A DNA stretch of 64,000 bases from Apricaphanius iberus (lineage: Eukaryota; Chordata; Actinopteri; Cyprinodontiformes; Aphaniidae), in the NCBI GenBank assembly GCA_028564705.1, contig JAPXFQ010001140.1, positions 310,001 to 374,000 on the forward strand, in the 5' to 3' direction. Shown piece after piece: positions 13,901 to 24,956 of the stretch; the first letter of the stretch is position 1, and every line of letters starts with the position of its first letter. The position numbers were made by a program, and so were the translations under genes. The notes below the pieces were generated by a model. The model was not told the DNA's origin and ran no database searches. It worked only from the letters and a program-made list of their open reading frames with translations.

Positions 13901-16545
13901 GTATTCACAGCCACCAATCTCACTTGATAATCAGCCCAGCTAATCCACCTCACTTGCTTTTGCCGTACCTCTGGGTGGCCGTAGGGTTAGAGAGATGTTG
14001 GAGTAGGGGATTTGACGCTTGGCCATTATGATTGATGGAAGAGATGGTTTGAACCTCTTCCTTCTTTCTAGTCTTGTCCTGCTCTGGGATTTGGGGTCAT
14101 AGTTCATGTGTTATTTGAGCTACTGAGATGCCAATCTGCTGCTAGCAGTTGTAAGGACAATACATTTTTGCCATGGTTGTGCATCATGACAACTTTCCAA
14201 ACCTAAGAAAGAGCCAAAAATCAAACCAGCGGCAGAACCAATCAGAATCAGAGGGAATAACTATCCGAAGCTATTTCATCATACTGCCTGCCACCATGAG
14301 CGGCACAATTCTAGAAAATGTCATAAATGGTATGGTGTCAAACCGTATCAGCTCAATGTGAATGAAAAAATAATGGTACTGGAAAATTGTAAATCAAAGA
14401 AATGTTGTCAGCTTGGACTTAAAATAACTAAAAACTGTAGACAGGATTTTCTAAATAAGAAAAAAAAGGTTCAACTCTGGAAACAAACAAGGCTGAATTG
14501 AAAGTGTGAGCTGAGGACTAAAAGGGGGAAAAGGAAGAAAAAGGTAAAAACGGTCAATCTGAAAATACATAACAGCAGTTCTACCAAATAAAGAAAAATA
14601 TATAATTTTAATAAATCTTAGTTGCAAGTTTATATAAAAAATATTTTAAATTCTGATTTTAATGTTTTGAATTTCTTTCTTTTTTTAAATTCAGCATTTT
14701 TTGGACTATACCTTTTTTAATTTACAATGTTTATTTCTGAGTTTATTTTTGTGTTTTCAAGGTCATTAATCCAGACATGAAACTTGTATTTCAGGCCAAA
14801 GAGTTCTTTTATTTCCGTTAGACGAGAAATGTGTTCTCAAACCTAAGAAAGAGCCAAAAGAGCAGATGAGCAAGCGTTGTGGTTCAAATTTAGATGAAGC
14901 CCAACCCTACTCTCTGTATGAACCCCAGATGTGTCTAGACATTGTAGTATGCAAAATTTGATCATATGTGTTAAATGTCATGTATGAGGGCATATTGAAA
15001 ATCGCACGATTACAGGATGTGAAGGCTGGATAATTGGGCACCTTTTGAGGAACATCAAAGCCCTTGTATATGTTGGAAGTAGGTGTGACTTTTTGAGGAC
15101 CTCTGAGACAAAGAGTTTTATTGCAGGCCATAAAACTAGGAGGTTTGCTTGAGAGGACCCGGGACTATAAAACTCAGGATGGACTCACAGGCCAGACCTC
15201 GGATCTTTTGATGTAGGAGCAGGACAATGGGCAATAAACTAACCAGCTTTTGTTTAGGACTGTGTCAATAAAGCCTGGGAGAATGAACTTTTGACCTGGA
15301 CCCAGGAAATGGCAGTTGTAAAAGCAAAGAGGAGGACACTTCCAGCTCATGAATGCATAATTCTTGACTGACCAGTCGGTGTCGAGACACCTTTTAAAAA
15401 CGTTCTGATTGGAGCAGATTCCGAGGGAGAAGAGACGCCCAGATCCTGGGAAGTTTTGGATGTCTATAAAAGTTATGGCATGAAAACCATTCGTTGTCAG
15501 ATGTCTTTAATCTGGCCCAGAGAAAATGGGCATGTTTCTCTGTAAACTGCATATCTTAATCTGTTTAAAATAAAACTGAGAACTGGAAATTGGCCCCTTT
15601 GTCTCTGCTTGAACATGCACTGAATTAAGTTTTAAAAAAATTTAATTCTACAACATGTCACAGAGAACACAAACCGGATGTTCTTTTTCAAAGAGATATA
15701 AGTTCCACACTACAGCGTGTTGTAGTTACTAAAAGCCAGATTTATACTTGCGTTTCGGACCAGTTGGTCCTCATTAGGATGAACAAATCAGCCGATTCCC
15801 CTTCTTTGTACATCTCAGCTTTATCATCGATAACAAAGAAAAGACAGAAAAATGTCTCCCTGAATCTTACCAGAGTTGTACTTGAGTTGGACCTCCTTCA
15901 CCAGAGTGACGTTGGCAGAGCGCCTGAAGATCCCTTCGATCTCCAAACCTGACAGGGACAGAGCAGAGAGCATGAAGCAACCCGTCAGCTCATGGGTCAG
16001 CGGCTGGATCTGTTATCTGTCATCACGAGAGACAGACGCCAGCTGCTCCTCTCTGCAGCCGCTTATTTTTTCTGTTACCTTGCTCTGAAAGGAAGCTGAT
16101 GGTGTCTCTCATCACCACAGGAACCGGATCCCCATCTGGATCCCTCTGCCTCAGCCTTGGACACGGAACACAAAGACAGCCGTGACTAAAACCAAACAGC
16201 ACTCATCCGAAAAAGGGAACAACAGAAACTATCTGGGACTTACACGGTGAGTGACACCCCGAACACCTGGTCCGGCAGCGGCGGGCTGCGAGGAGGAGAC
16301 ATGGGGGGCTGGGTGCTGGGTTTCAGAGCTGCTCTCAGCTTGTTGTCATACCTGATCCAGAACAGACCAAGCTTGTTTAGAAAACAGGTCCAGTGTGAAT
16401 TTAAAAAGCAGATTTATATTTGTGCAGAAGCTCCTACTCTCTGACACGGGTTGGGATCACCAGCTGCTCACACTTCACCACATCCTCCAGCTCGCTCAGG
16501 TAGCTCACGTAGTTTATCTTCCTCCCAAACTTAAAACTATGATCG

Positions 16546-16581
<36 letters not shown>

Positions 16582-19500
16582 GGCATCACCACCGCTGATC
16601 GCTCGATGTATGAGAAGCAAAGCCATAAAGCTGCATTAAACCCTTTGGATTAAATGTCAAAACCCGTTTTTAAGTGTCCAACCTTTTCAATTCATGCCCA
16701 CTGCACCTTTAAAAGCTTATTCCCATATCTCAGATTGTGAGGAAGCCTCATGTCCAAAGCCCTCTTTGTTCATGACCTTAGTATTATTATTACATTAGAT
16801 AAATCTAAACTTAGAGGTTATCATTTAACATCGTTATTAACAAGAATTTGAGTTTAGAATTTTCTCATTTAAAAGATGGAAAAAGCCGTCCCCAAAGCTA
16901 CAACAAAGTTTCTCCCCAACAGAGGGCAGTACACACTAACTTTCTCTAAAATGCTGACTATATAACATTTGTAACCTTTTTTCTCTTAAGGGGTTAGAAT
17001 ATTCTTCTTGTAATGTCTCATTTTTACATTTCTCCCTTAAAGCGAACCTGATGATTGGTTTGAAGAGGATCAGCAAAGTCTTGATGAACATGGTTGGATG
17101 GACGATGTAGAGTGCCTTGATGTTCTTCTTATACCTGAAAACACAATCAGCAGGTTTAACGTCCAGACTCTGATCTCCAGATCAGCATATACACATAAAG
17201 TACAGAACTTAAGTTTGGACACACATTGTCATTCAATGAGTTTCTACATTGTAGATTCTCAATTAAGGGCATCAAAACTATGAATGAACACATAATGTAT
17301 GGAATTACTGTATGTACTTAAACAAAAAGGGTGAAATAAATGAATACATGTGTTATATTTAAGATTCCTCAAAGTAGCCACCCTTTGTTCTGATTACCGC
17401 TTTGCATTCTCTTGAGCTTCAAGAGGTAGTCACCCGAAATGGTTTTCCAACAATCTTGAAGATGTTCCTGGAGATGCTTAGCACTTGTCTTCAGCTCACC
17501 CCAAATATTCTCCATTGGGTTCAGGTCCAGTGACTTTGGAGGCCAGGTTATTTTGCAATTTTTGGAAAGCACTACCTAATTCCATATGTGTTCATTCATC
17601 GTTTTGATTCCTTCAGTGAGAATCTACAATGTAAATAGTCATGAAAATCAAGAAAATGTACTGAATGAGAAGGAGTGTCCAAACTTTTGGTCTGTATTGT
17701 ATATACATATATATATATATATATATATCAGTGCACTTCTTTCATAGTCACCAAATCGTTATCATTTTACTTCTGCTTCTTCCTTCTTTTTTTATTTTAT
17801 TTTTTTATACATGCAGCTTTAAAGGGAATTTTTTTTTGACAAAGAGCACCAGGGTTAGCTGATAACAACTGTAGGCTGTCCTAAGGTTTTGTGCTGGTGT
17901 GCTTTTTTTGAGTGGATTCAGGAGATATGACTGAATCCACAGCAGACAGGGATCCTGCAAGGTTTTTCAATGTACATTTCTGAAACTACTGACGTGTAGA
18001 AGGAGAGAGAGCGAGCGAGACAGAGAGAGAGCGAGAGAGAGAACTTACTTTCGGTCAAACTCCCGGTATGTGTCTCTAAGCCAGCTGAGAGAGGGTTTGT
18101 TCTCACTGGTCAGCCCATGATGGAAGTAGATGAGGGTGTAGTCACTCTCTACGTACTGGTCCAGAGTTGCTTTAAGATACCTACAAATCATTTAAATGCA
18201 TTTCTTAACTCCAGTTTAGTTTATTAATAACACTTTATTCATACAGTGCATAAAGTATTCACAGCGCTTCACTTTCCCACATTTTTTTGTGTTACAGCCT
18301 TATACCAAAATGGATTAAATTTATTTTCTCCTTAAAATTAAACTCACAACACCCCATAATGATAATGTGAAAAAGTATCTTTAAAATTGCTGCAAATTTA
18401 TTTAAAAAAACAACAACTTGAGAAATCACATGTACATAAATATTCACAGCCTTTGATATGAAGCTCAGAATTGAGCTGAGGTGCATTCTGTTTCCACTGA
18501 TCATCCTTGAGGTGTATTAGCAGACTAATTGGAGTCTAACGGTGATAAATTAAGTTTATTGGACATGATTTGGAAAGGTACACACCTGTCTATATAAGGC
18601 CCCTGGATAGACAGTGCATGTCAAAGCACAAACCAACCATGAAGACAAAGGAATTGCGTGTAGACCTCCAAGACAGGATTGTCTTGAGGCACAAGGCTGG
18701 GAAAGGTTACAGAATAATTTCTGCTGCTTTGCAGGTTCCAATGAGCACAGTCGCTTTCATCATCCGTAAGTGGAAGAAGTTTGGAACCACAAACAGTCTT
18801 CCTAGAGCTGGCCGGTCTTCTAAGCTAAGTGAAACGGGGAGAAGGGCCTTTGTCAGGGAGGTGACACATGGCAGCCCGCCTGGAGTTTGCTAAAAGGCAC
18901 CTTAGGAACTCTTTGATCTGATGAGACAAAAATTGAACTCTTTGGAGTGAACGCCAGGCGTTACGTTTAGAGAAAATCAAGCACCGCTCATCACCAGGCC
19001 AATACCATCCCTACAGTGAAGGGATGTTTTTCAGCGGCAGGAACTGAAAGACTAGTCAGGATAGAGGGAAAGGTGAATGCAGCAATCTACAGAGAAATCC
19101 TGGATGAAAACCTACTCCAAAGCGCTCTTGATCTCAGACTGGGGCGACGGTTCACCTTTCAGCAGGAAAATGATCCTAAGCGCACAGCCAAAATATCCAA
19201 GAAGTGGCTACAGAAAAACTCGGTGAATGTCCTTGAGTGGCCCAGCCAGAGCCTAGACCTAAACCCAATTGAACATCTCGAGAGAGATCTGAAAATGGCT
19301 GTGCATCGACACTTTCCATCCAACCTGATGGAGCTCGAGAGGTACTGCAAAGAGAAATGGGCAAAATTACCCAAAGATAGGTGTGACAAGTTGGTGGCAT
19401 CATATTCAAAAAGACTTGAGGCTGTAATTGTTGCCATAAGGGAAGTAATCTCAGAACGAGTAAAATCCCAGCTGCAGATGTTTGTTTAATCACATCTATA

Positions 19501-20356
19501 CCAGCCAGCATGGCATTGCACTCAGAGTCACGTGACGTCGGCAGCTCTATTAACAGTTTTGATGCCTTTCAAGGAACAGGGAAAGAATCTGATATGACGC
19601 GACTTCATCAATCAATCAGCCAATCAGAGCAGGTAAAGGAAAAACTGCCTGATTCCACTGTGAGGGAGATGGATCCGGGTCTCTTTAATTTTCAGTCAAC
19701 TTCTAAGGACATTTATGTCCTGTTGTAAACTAAAAAATGATAAATAAATAAAAATAATTAATAGAAATCTACACAAAATAACCATGGCAAAGATGATACA
19801 AACTCTGAAGTTCCACCTGATTGGTGGAAATGAAACCTTGGTTAAAGGCAGTGATGAGCAGAGTCACTTACATCAGCAGCTTGTGATGGTCCAGCTGATG
19901 CTGGGGCGGCAACCTACAGGCACTGAACACTATCACCTTCCTGCCATAGTTATCATCACCTACAAACACACACACAGACAGACAGACAGACACACACATT
20001 AAACATCAAAAACACTGAAACAGAAACATACGAGGAAGGGGGGTTTCGTATTAAAGAGCCGACCTGCCACCTCAATGATCTGATGCCTGGCTATGTCATA
20101 ATACGGATGGTCCCAGGGCAGGTGGGGCGAGTCGGGATCGAAGTCCTGGGACACGTCCGTCTCTGAAACACATGCAACGTGTTAAAAAAAAAAGTAAGGG
20201 GAAGTACCAATAAACAAGCTGCTCTGGCTCACCTGACTTGCGGAGCGTGGCCTCATCGGGCGGCCAGTGCTGGTCCTCCAGGGTGGAGAGCTTCAGCTGT
20301 CCTAACTGGGCCGTGGCAGGGTCCTCACCCAGATCAACCAGCAGCTCCGAAGACAT
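7790..20356 (-). CDS. arhgap1: Rho GTPase-activating protein 1 (p50RhoGAP/Cdc42GAP), 12 coding exons
   Basis: It stimulates GTP hydrolysis by Rho-family GTPases, notably Cdc42, in the cytoplasm and on endomembranes. Coding exons on the complement are 20356-20233, 20162-20064, 19959-19872, 18180-18049, 17134-17048, 16536-16438, 16351-16244, 16155-16079, 15948-15871, 11796-11668, 8147-8044 and 7957-7790. All junctions are GT-AG and in phase, giving 1293 nt or 430 residues; the human protein has 439. Residues about 57-212 form the BCH/Sec14-like domain ([37 protein letters not shown]). Next comes a proline-rich linker ([13 protein letters not shown]) that could bind SH3 domains. Residues about 235-425 form the RhoGAP domain, with the presumed arginine finger R280 in GIFRRSAN, K317 in [16 protein letters not shown] and N389 in [16 protein letters not shown]. 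The C-terminal tail after the GAP domain is shorter than in human. Every catalytic position looks intact, so I expect a functional gene. Confidence 0.95.
8044..8147 (-). CDS. arhgap1: arhgap1 coding exon 11
   Basis: It encodes [20 protein letters not shown] and [14 protein letters not shown]. It ends in phase 0 and is separated by a short 86-bp intron from the last exon. Confidence 0.94.
8580..10106. mobile_element. possible host element interrupted by the 9076-9995 hAT
   Basis: A left end with GGCCGTATTCACACCTGA and a right end with GTTTGAATCCACCCTAAAT look like a loose inverted pair. They enclose the well-defined 920-bp hAT insertion. No target duplication was found, so the pairing is tentative. 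Confidence 0.25.
9076..9995. mobile_element. non-autonomous hAT element, 920 bp, in arhgap1 intron 10
   Basis: The ends TAGGAATGGGTATCG and CGGTACCCATCCCTA are an inverted pair. The flanking octamers CCCAGGAT and ACCATTAT match at 5 of 8 positions, consistent with an old insertion. There is no transposase. Confidence 0.65.
10233..11198. mobile_element. transposon-like element with 25-bp terminal inverted repeats
   Basis: GGCTAAAGCCGGGATAACAC(GGTGC) at the left and its near-complement at the right agree at 22 of 25 positions. The element spans 966 bp and contains a younger 370-bp hAT (10586-10955). No clear target duplication or coding frame, so the superfamily is unresolved. Confidence 0.6.
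10586..10955. mobile_element. non-autonomous hAT element, 370 bp, GTGCACCGAT family
   Basis: The ends TGGGAGTGCACCGAT and ATCGGTGCATCCCTA form an inverted pair. The flanks GTTGCTGT and ATTGCTAA share TTGCT. Relatives lie at about 45722-46075 and, degenerate, at about 57380-57995. Confidence 0.65.
11668..11796 (-). CDS. arhgap1: arhgap1 coding exon 10
   Basis: It encodes [20 protein letters not shown] and [20 protein letters not shown]. The [15 protein letters not shown] motif is a RhoGAP hallmark that includes the conserved lysine. Confidence 0.95.
12011..13687. mobile_element. hAT-type element, 1677 bp, TAGGGCCCGA family, in arhgap1 intron 9
   Basis: The terminal repeats TAGGGCCCGACTGATAT and ATATCGGTCGGGCCCTA are nearly perfect complements. 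The flanking octamers are GTCTAAAC (12003-12010) and GTCTAAGC (13688-13695). Inside, 12077-12410 resembles a LINE 3' tail (GGGGACAATAAAGGATTGTT then ATTCT repeats). No transposase is visible. Most of the interior recurs at 53995-55420. Confidence 0.75.
13775..13905. repeat. Tc1-like terminal fragment
   Basis: It resembles the inverted terminal repeat of the Tc1 family at 18238 (GTGTTAGATTACAGTCTTAT, then AATGGAATTAAATTTATTCC). No transposase portion is attached. Confidence 0.45.
14010..14320. repeat. interspersed repeat, copy 1
   Basis: It shares ordered blocks with 26370-26640: ATGGTTTGAA, CTCTTCC, GGGGTCATAG, TTTGAGCT and the ending CACAATTCTAGA. Family unknown. Confidence 0.4.
14330..15860. 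other. arhgap1 intron 9 remainder, nothing recognised
   Basis: AT-rich intronic DNA with short reading frames only. No repeat end or gene-like signal can be supported. Confidence 0.4.
15871..15948 (-). CDS. arhgap1: arhgap1 coding exon 9 (arginine finger)
   Basis: It encodes [20 protein letters not shown] and LKYNS. GIFRR carries the catalytic arginine finger of RhoGAP domains. The next intron, about 4.1 kb, contains the hAT element at 12011-13687. Confidence 0.94.
16079..16155 (-). CDS. arhgap1: arhgap1 coding exon 8
   Basis: It encodes [20 protein letters not shown] and FLSEQ, the first helix of the RhoGAP domain. The acceptor is CCAAG|GC and the donor is CAAG|GTAACA. Confidence 0.9.
16244..16351 (-). 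CDS. arhgap1: arhgap1 coding exon 7 (proline-rich linker)
   Basis: It encodes [28 protein letters not shown] and VFGVSLT. This is the proline-rich linker between the BCH and GAP domains, matching the human PMPPRPPLPNQQFGVSL region in position and character. Confidence 0.9.
16438..16536 (-). CDS. arhgap1: arhgap1 coding exon 6
   Basis: It encodes [20 protein letters not shown] and [12 protein letters not shown], the end of the BCH domain. The donor is GAGA|GTAGGA, chosen because only this site keeps the next exon in frame ([13 protein letters not shown]). Confidence 0.9.
16551..16580. repeat. (GA)n microsatellite next to arhgap1 exon 6
   Basis: About 14 AG/GA dinucleotides, starting 15 bp upstream (in the transcribed sense) of the exon 6 acceptor. 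On the transcript it reads as a CT-rich polypyrimidine tract, so length variation could affect acceptor strength. Confidence 0.75.
17048..17134 (-). CDS. arhgap1: arhgap1 coding exon 5
   Basis: It encodes [20 protein letters not shown] and LILFKPII, the most conserved core of the BCH domain. It starts one base into the exon-4 Lys codon and ends with two bases of a Ser codon. Confidence 0.94.
17199..17702 (-). mobile_element. internally deleted Tc1-like element in arhgap1 intron 4
   Basis: The inverted ends include AAGTTTGGACAC at the left and GTGTCCAAACTTTTGG at the right. Subterminal sequences are also complementary (CTACATTGTAGATTCTCA and TGAGAATCTACAATGTA). The minus strand at 17572-17369 keeps the C-terminal transposase block [18 protein letters not shown], with the last acidic residue of the DDE triad. 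About 500 bp remains of a typical 1.6 kb. A (TA)n tract follows at 17700-17729. Confidence 0.7.
18049..18180 (-). CDS. arhgap1: arhgap1 coding exon 4
   Basis: It encodes [19 protein letters not shown] followed by [20 protein letters not shown]. The exon is flanked on the donor side by a GA-rich microsatellite at about 18001-18042. Confidence 0.93.
18238..19440 (+). pseudogene. Tc1-like transposase pseudogene with left terminal repeat, in arhgap1 intron 3
   Basis: The left terminal repeat (CAGTGCATAAAGTATTCACA) and leader are well preserved. Transposase begins at 18639 ([20 protein letters not shown]) with the paired-like HTH. About 170 bp is missing near 18862 and the metal-binding GGGSIM stretch is deleted near 19018. 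The C-terminal part (19016-19489) keeps [20 protein letters not shown]. The right terminal repeat is absent. It cannot be active. Confidence 0.85.
19872..19959 (-). CDS. arhgap1: arhgap1 coding exon 3
   Basis: It encodes [19 protein letters not shown] and then HQLDHHKLL, very close to human ARHGAP1 in the BCH domain. The donor is GAT|GTAAGTG. The following intron carries the Tc1 remnant at 18238-19440. Confidence 0.92.
20064..20162 (-). CDS. arhgap1: arhgap1 coding exon 2
   Basis: It encodes the acidic stretch [17 protein letters not shown] and the start of the BCH domain ([15 protein letters not shown]). It enters in phase 1 from exon 1 (split Glu codon) and ends one base into a Gly codon. 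Confidence 0.92.
20233..20356 (-). CDS. arhgap1: arhgap1 coding exon 1 (start codon)
   Basis: It encodes residues 1-41 plus one base. [14 protein letters not shown] is followed by [16 protein letters not shown], which aligns with the human N-terminus. The exon itself extends upstream to an acceptor at 20419, leaving 63 nt of 5' UTR in it. The ATG at 20356 is preferred over the in-frame ATG at 20455 because the latter lies beyond the acceptor. The donor is CAG|GTGAGCC. Confidence 0.9.
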
Positions 20357-20599
20357 CCCGCTTGTCACGGGACAGAGACTGGGGATGCCTGGGAAACCTT
20401 CCGCGTGCCGAGCTGGAGCCTGGAGGAGACGAGAGATGGTAAAGGCTTGTGTCACCGTGCAGACTTTTCAACATGAAAAGCGCAAGAGTGAAACCACAGC
20501 ATGAAGAAGGAAGTGCGTTTCAGCTGCGTTCACATTAAATCTGCAAGTGAGGCTGATTTTCTTCACTGTCGTCACTGGGAAACAGTCCGACAGAGGTTT

Positions 20600-20950
20600 A
20601 TCTGATCATTGTTGCACACCAGCTGGAAAAAAGGAGTCAATCTGGAAGGAAGGAGCAGGACTTTCTGACATACCGACGGAATCCACTAACCAGATATCAT
20701 GGGTGGAATTAAGTCCTTAAACGTACCGTAAGATCAGTCTGCTATGGTTATGCATCTCTACTCCATCTAGTCCACACTGGGGTTGGAAAATTCCCAATTC
20801 TACACACTGATTTATCAAACTATGTGGGGAAGATCAGAAGACGCTTTAGAAAGACTCAAATGTCATCCTGCAGCCTAGAGCTGGCTTTCGCTGTTAATAT
20901 GAAAGTTGATGCCAGGAGGTGGAAGTATCATGGTTTGTTATCTAATAAGG
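20600..20950 (+). repeat. weak Tc1-like remnant
   Basis: The short peptide PGGGSIMVC at about 20909-20935 resembles the Tc1 block HGGGSIMVWG. Surrounding sequence is too decayed to assign further. Confidence 0.3.
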
Positions 20951-21375
20951 TTCCAACACAAAAATCACACTTCAGTATGTTTTTGGTGCTCATTAAAATA
21001 TAACATAAAAAATGTGCATGGGACTTTTTTATCTTTCATCAGCATTAAATACATTTTTTCCTTAATTCCTTCCTTTCAATTCCTCAAATTAATTTGATTT
21101 TATTATACTCAACTATAAAGTTGAAATTATAAAACAGAGAAGAATGGATTGTTAATAAAATTTAAAAAGCCAAACAGAAAAGGACTAGCGGACCTAGCCA
21201 GAGTAGAACACATTAAAACCAGTTAAAAACTGTCAGTGTTAATATTTACATATGTTTGAATAATATGTTGCCCATATTTAAGAATAAAATCTGCTCAAAT
21301 CACTTCGGGGTTGTTTTGATATTTGACAGCCTATCTGTTGGGAGTCTGGTCTTATTGCATGCTACTGGTAGCCAC

Positions 21376-22090
21376 TAGGGGTGTCACGATTCTCCAAATC
21401 CTCGATTCGATTTGATTTTCAATTTTAGGGTCACGATTCGATTCTCAATTTTTTTATTTTGCATTAGGCATTAATGGTCAAATTGAGATAATTTATTTAG
21501 AATAAAAGAGTAACAGTCTTGTTTAATAGCAAATTATTGGAAAGAGAGTGGCTGCCATTTTGTGACTCTTTATAGTTACTGCAGAACGACTGGATACTCA
21601 ATGCTCCAGATAGCGAGATAGAGCAAGATAGCCAGATAGAGCAAAACGCAGCTAACAGTGGTCCTGGAACTTAAATTTTCCTCACTGGGGATTTGAAAGT
21701 AGGAGCAGCTTTAGCTGCAGTCCCACTCCTTCTTTATTTATCTATCTTAGCCATGGTTTAACTGTAGCTTAATTTTTGGTTACTTGCTACCGTCAGCTAA
21801 TGTTCTTTGTAGACGTGCGCTCTGATAACGGGGGATGTGATACAGGTAGTTAAAATGCTACCAGGTGTTGTTGAGAGTTGTAGAAGAACTGGTGAGTTAC
21901 TAGGTAGGGAAAATGCAATGCGTGGTTCCTTGTGATGAGACGGTTTTCTGTTGCTACGGAGTCCCGTGTGGAACGCACAGTAAACATAGCCGCAAGAGGT
22001 GATCGTGATCCTCTTTTGGATTTCGATGCGTAAGTTCGTAATGTAATTTCGATCGTTTTCGATACCAAAATCGAGATCGTGACACTCCTA
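21376..22090. mobile_element. non-autonomous hAT element, 715 bp, TAGGGGTGTCACGAT family
   Basis: The termini TAGGGGTGTCACGATTC and GATCGTGACACTCCTA are inverted complements. The flanking octamers are GTAGCCAC (21368-21375) and GTCGCCAC (22091-22098). It is the uninterrupted sibling of the element at 26944-29645. Confidence 0.8.
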
Positions 22091-22099
22091 GTCGCCACG

Positions 22100-23890
22100 G
22101 TGACGTCAGCTGTTTTTTCCTCCAACATCAGTGATGTTTCTGCTGCTCGAGAAACCATTAATGTTCCCAAATAGAGTTTAGTGATAGCTGAGTCCTTTCG
22201 GTTCTCCTTTGGAGTCACGGAGTTCTTCTCATTAACATTTTCCATGGGGTCAGGTAGAAAATAGCTGCATTTGTTCAGTACACGCGCATGGCCATAACAA
22301 AACACACAAATACATGTTGTAGCATGGCTTCTGGTGGAAACATGAAATCTGCTGACCATAAACTGGACCAATCAGATGACCGTTTCTGCTCCAATGAAGC
22401 GCTGATCCTTAAAAAGCTTCCTGAAGTCCACTGGAGAACACATTAGCTCTAATGCATCCTCATTAGCTTGACGGTTATTGACTGAAACATTACTGCTGTA
22501 CTGCATTGCATTTGTGTGGATGAAGGTTGAGACTAGCATAAGATGTAAACAGTAGTAGGTGCTGCATGCCTGGAAACAGGAGGACTGGCAGAATTGGGAC
22601 AACTGGGCCAGGATTGGTCAGGATTAGCCCAGATGCAGCAGTGGGAACGTGGCTGAACAGAGCTGCTCTTCTCTGAGGCTGGATGAGAGCCTGGAGCAGC
22701 TCCATCCTCGCTCAGTGACCCAGACCGGATTTGCATCCTGACAACAGCAGCATCTCCTGCCTTATTCCCATATATGAACTCTGCCGCCACATTCTAACCT
22801 CACATGTTCTCCCTGTATTCTCATAAAAAAAAACACAGTGCTGTTTGATGTTATGCTGGCTGACAGCATGTTGCTTTAAATAAACATGGCTAGAAACCAA
22901 CCGATTCAGTCAGATGATTGCTGCTGCTGACCAAACACACCCACCCACACAGTGAAGCGCAGCTGTTAGTGCACAGTCTGACTGGAGCGGCTGAGCAATG
23001 CGGGCTGCAGCAGGTTCCTCTTCTTCAGCCTATAGAGAGCCGACCAGCCTTCAGCCTGACTCAGCTGTACAGTTAGTGGTCAGAAGCGAAACAGGTCAGG
23101 TCCAGCTGCAGGTGGGCCGGAGCTATTTCATTTCCATGTCACCCATCGGGTTTCTACTCCTTTTATTCTGTCTGATCGTAGAAATCTAGATGGTTTTAAG
23201 GCTTTCCAGCCATAATTTTAGACACGGCAGCTGAAGCTTTGTTAAAAAGGTGGAGTTTTAGCTGGTGCAATCATAAACAGCATCATAAACCCTGGGATGG
23301 ATGGAGGAAGGGTTCTGATTCAAGAAGAAAAACGAGTTACGTCCTCCTCCGTCTACCATGTACTAAGCCATCACAGGAACTACTCACTATTTTCCACCAG
23401 GATGTAGAAACGCCATCTGCTGTTTAAGCCCAAATTGTGTTAATAACTCAGTCTCAAAGAGTTTACAAGCTTTAGTTAGAATAAGCATAATTAAAAACAA
23501 ACTGCAGGGGAAAAGAGGAAGCCATCAGATGTTATTATACCGCTACAAGGGTTTTTCCTGGCTCAAATTGAGGCAGAGGTGGCACCATCCTGACCATGCC
23601 GCAACACATGCATGAATTCTGTGCATTCAACTGACTCACTTTGTTAAAGGCAACATATTTTTTTGTTAAGCGTTCTAATAAGAATATGAAAATGATCATG
23701 TTAAAAGCATTCCTTTATTAAAACAATATACATACAAAAATAAGGAGCCAACTTTAAACTAAAAGTGCACTAAGTTGTAGGGATTTATCCACACATCTAG
23801 CAGCCAGACATGAACTATTATTAACTTTAATTATTTAATTATTAACTATTCATAGCCTATTATTAATCTGTTCCATGTTTCATCACATTA
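22100..23890. other. no gene recognised
   Basis: Reading frames here are short and mutually overlapping. Sequence near 22160-22290 loosely resembles 34500-34625 (TTTAGTGATAGC...AGAAAATAG), suggesting a shared old repeat. Confidence 0.35.
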
Positions 23891-23900
23891 AGCACAGAAG

Positions 23901-24172
23901 TAGGGCTGGGCGATATAGAAAAAAAGCTTCAATAAAAAAAACAGTCATATTGATCGATATCGATAATTGTCGATAAAAAAAAATCACATAATGTAAAAAC
24001 TATATTTTAAGTGCCCAGTCATTTTGTTATTCTTCATTGAACTAATTTTAACTAAGAATTAAATTCATTAAATTTTCAAACACTTATTTTTATCATAAGT
24101 AAGTTTTTAAGACAGAAACAAACCAAGAGACCTGAGTAACATCAGTAAATACAAAGAAAAGTAATATTATTA

Positions 24173-24211
<39 letters not shown>

Positions 24212-24956
24212 CATGTTAGTAATTTAAATTAAAGGCTTATTTTTATTCTTTTTAATCTTTTAAATATTTATGACACTTTATAATATTAATGGATGAAACC
24301 CTTAAAGTAGTTTGTCAATAAAGTTTAGTCAAATTCTCTTCAGTTGTAGGCTAAAGCTAACTAGCTACTCACCAGTGTTGATAGGCTCCAACACTGCAGC
24401 TCAGTCACTGAGAACTGAAGCCAGCAGGTCTATCCAACCCCTGTTGGGGGTTTATAAGCGTTTTTTTCGCTTCTGAGGACCAGGAGCAGAACCGAGGGGA
24501 GATTTTAAAAGCCACGTTTAAAACAGCTGATCGTAGTTTTATATTTCGTTCATTATCGCTACGTTTAGTGTTTTAGTGCATCGAGGATCGGTTCAAAACG
24601 GGACACAACCTTTACCGGAGCCACTGAAACATTTATTCGGGACAACGTCCTCTGCTGCTTCTTTGTTACGTCTGAGCGCGCTGAAGCTACGGTTAAATTC
24701 TGTTTCAGCTCAAATGATTTCATCCTTTTTGTGGTTTGAAAGGAGAGAGAGTGGCTGAAAGAGCTGCGTGGGCCATTGTTAATGATTCGTTTGGAATAAG
24801 TAATGATTGTTGTATTAAGCTGCCTGATAGGGTATAATGAAAAAACGAGGGGGAACTTTTTTTTTCTATCGAACTTTTTTATTGACCCCCTTTTTTTCTA
24901 TCGCACCACACATCTATCGTCGATATATATTGCTATCGAATTATCGCCCAGCCCTA
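23901..24956. mobile_element. non-autonomous hAT element, 1056 bp, TAGGGCTGGGCGATAT family
   Basis: The termini TAGGGCTGGGCGATAT and ATTATCGCCCAGCCCTA are inverted. Perfect target duplications CACAGAAG lie at 23893-23900 and 24957-24964. It contains a (TA)n tract at about 24176-24206. No transposase. Confidence 0.85.

Noticed and set aside
18570..19489. Intact host genes at 18570-18893 and 19016-19489
   Set aside because: Both are parts of one Tc1 transposase with internal deletions and a lost right terminus.
20096..20455. Single 119-codon frame starting at 20455
   Set aside because: It runs through the arhgap1 donor at 20233 and starts beyond the acceptor at 20419. Only the exon part is coding.
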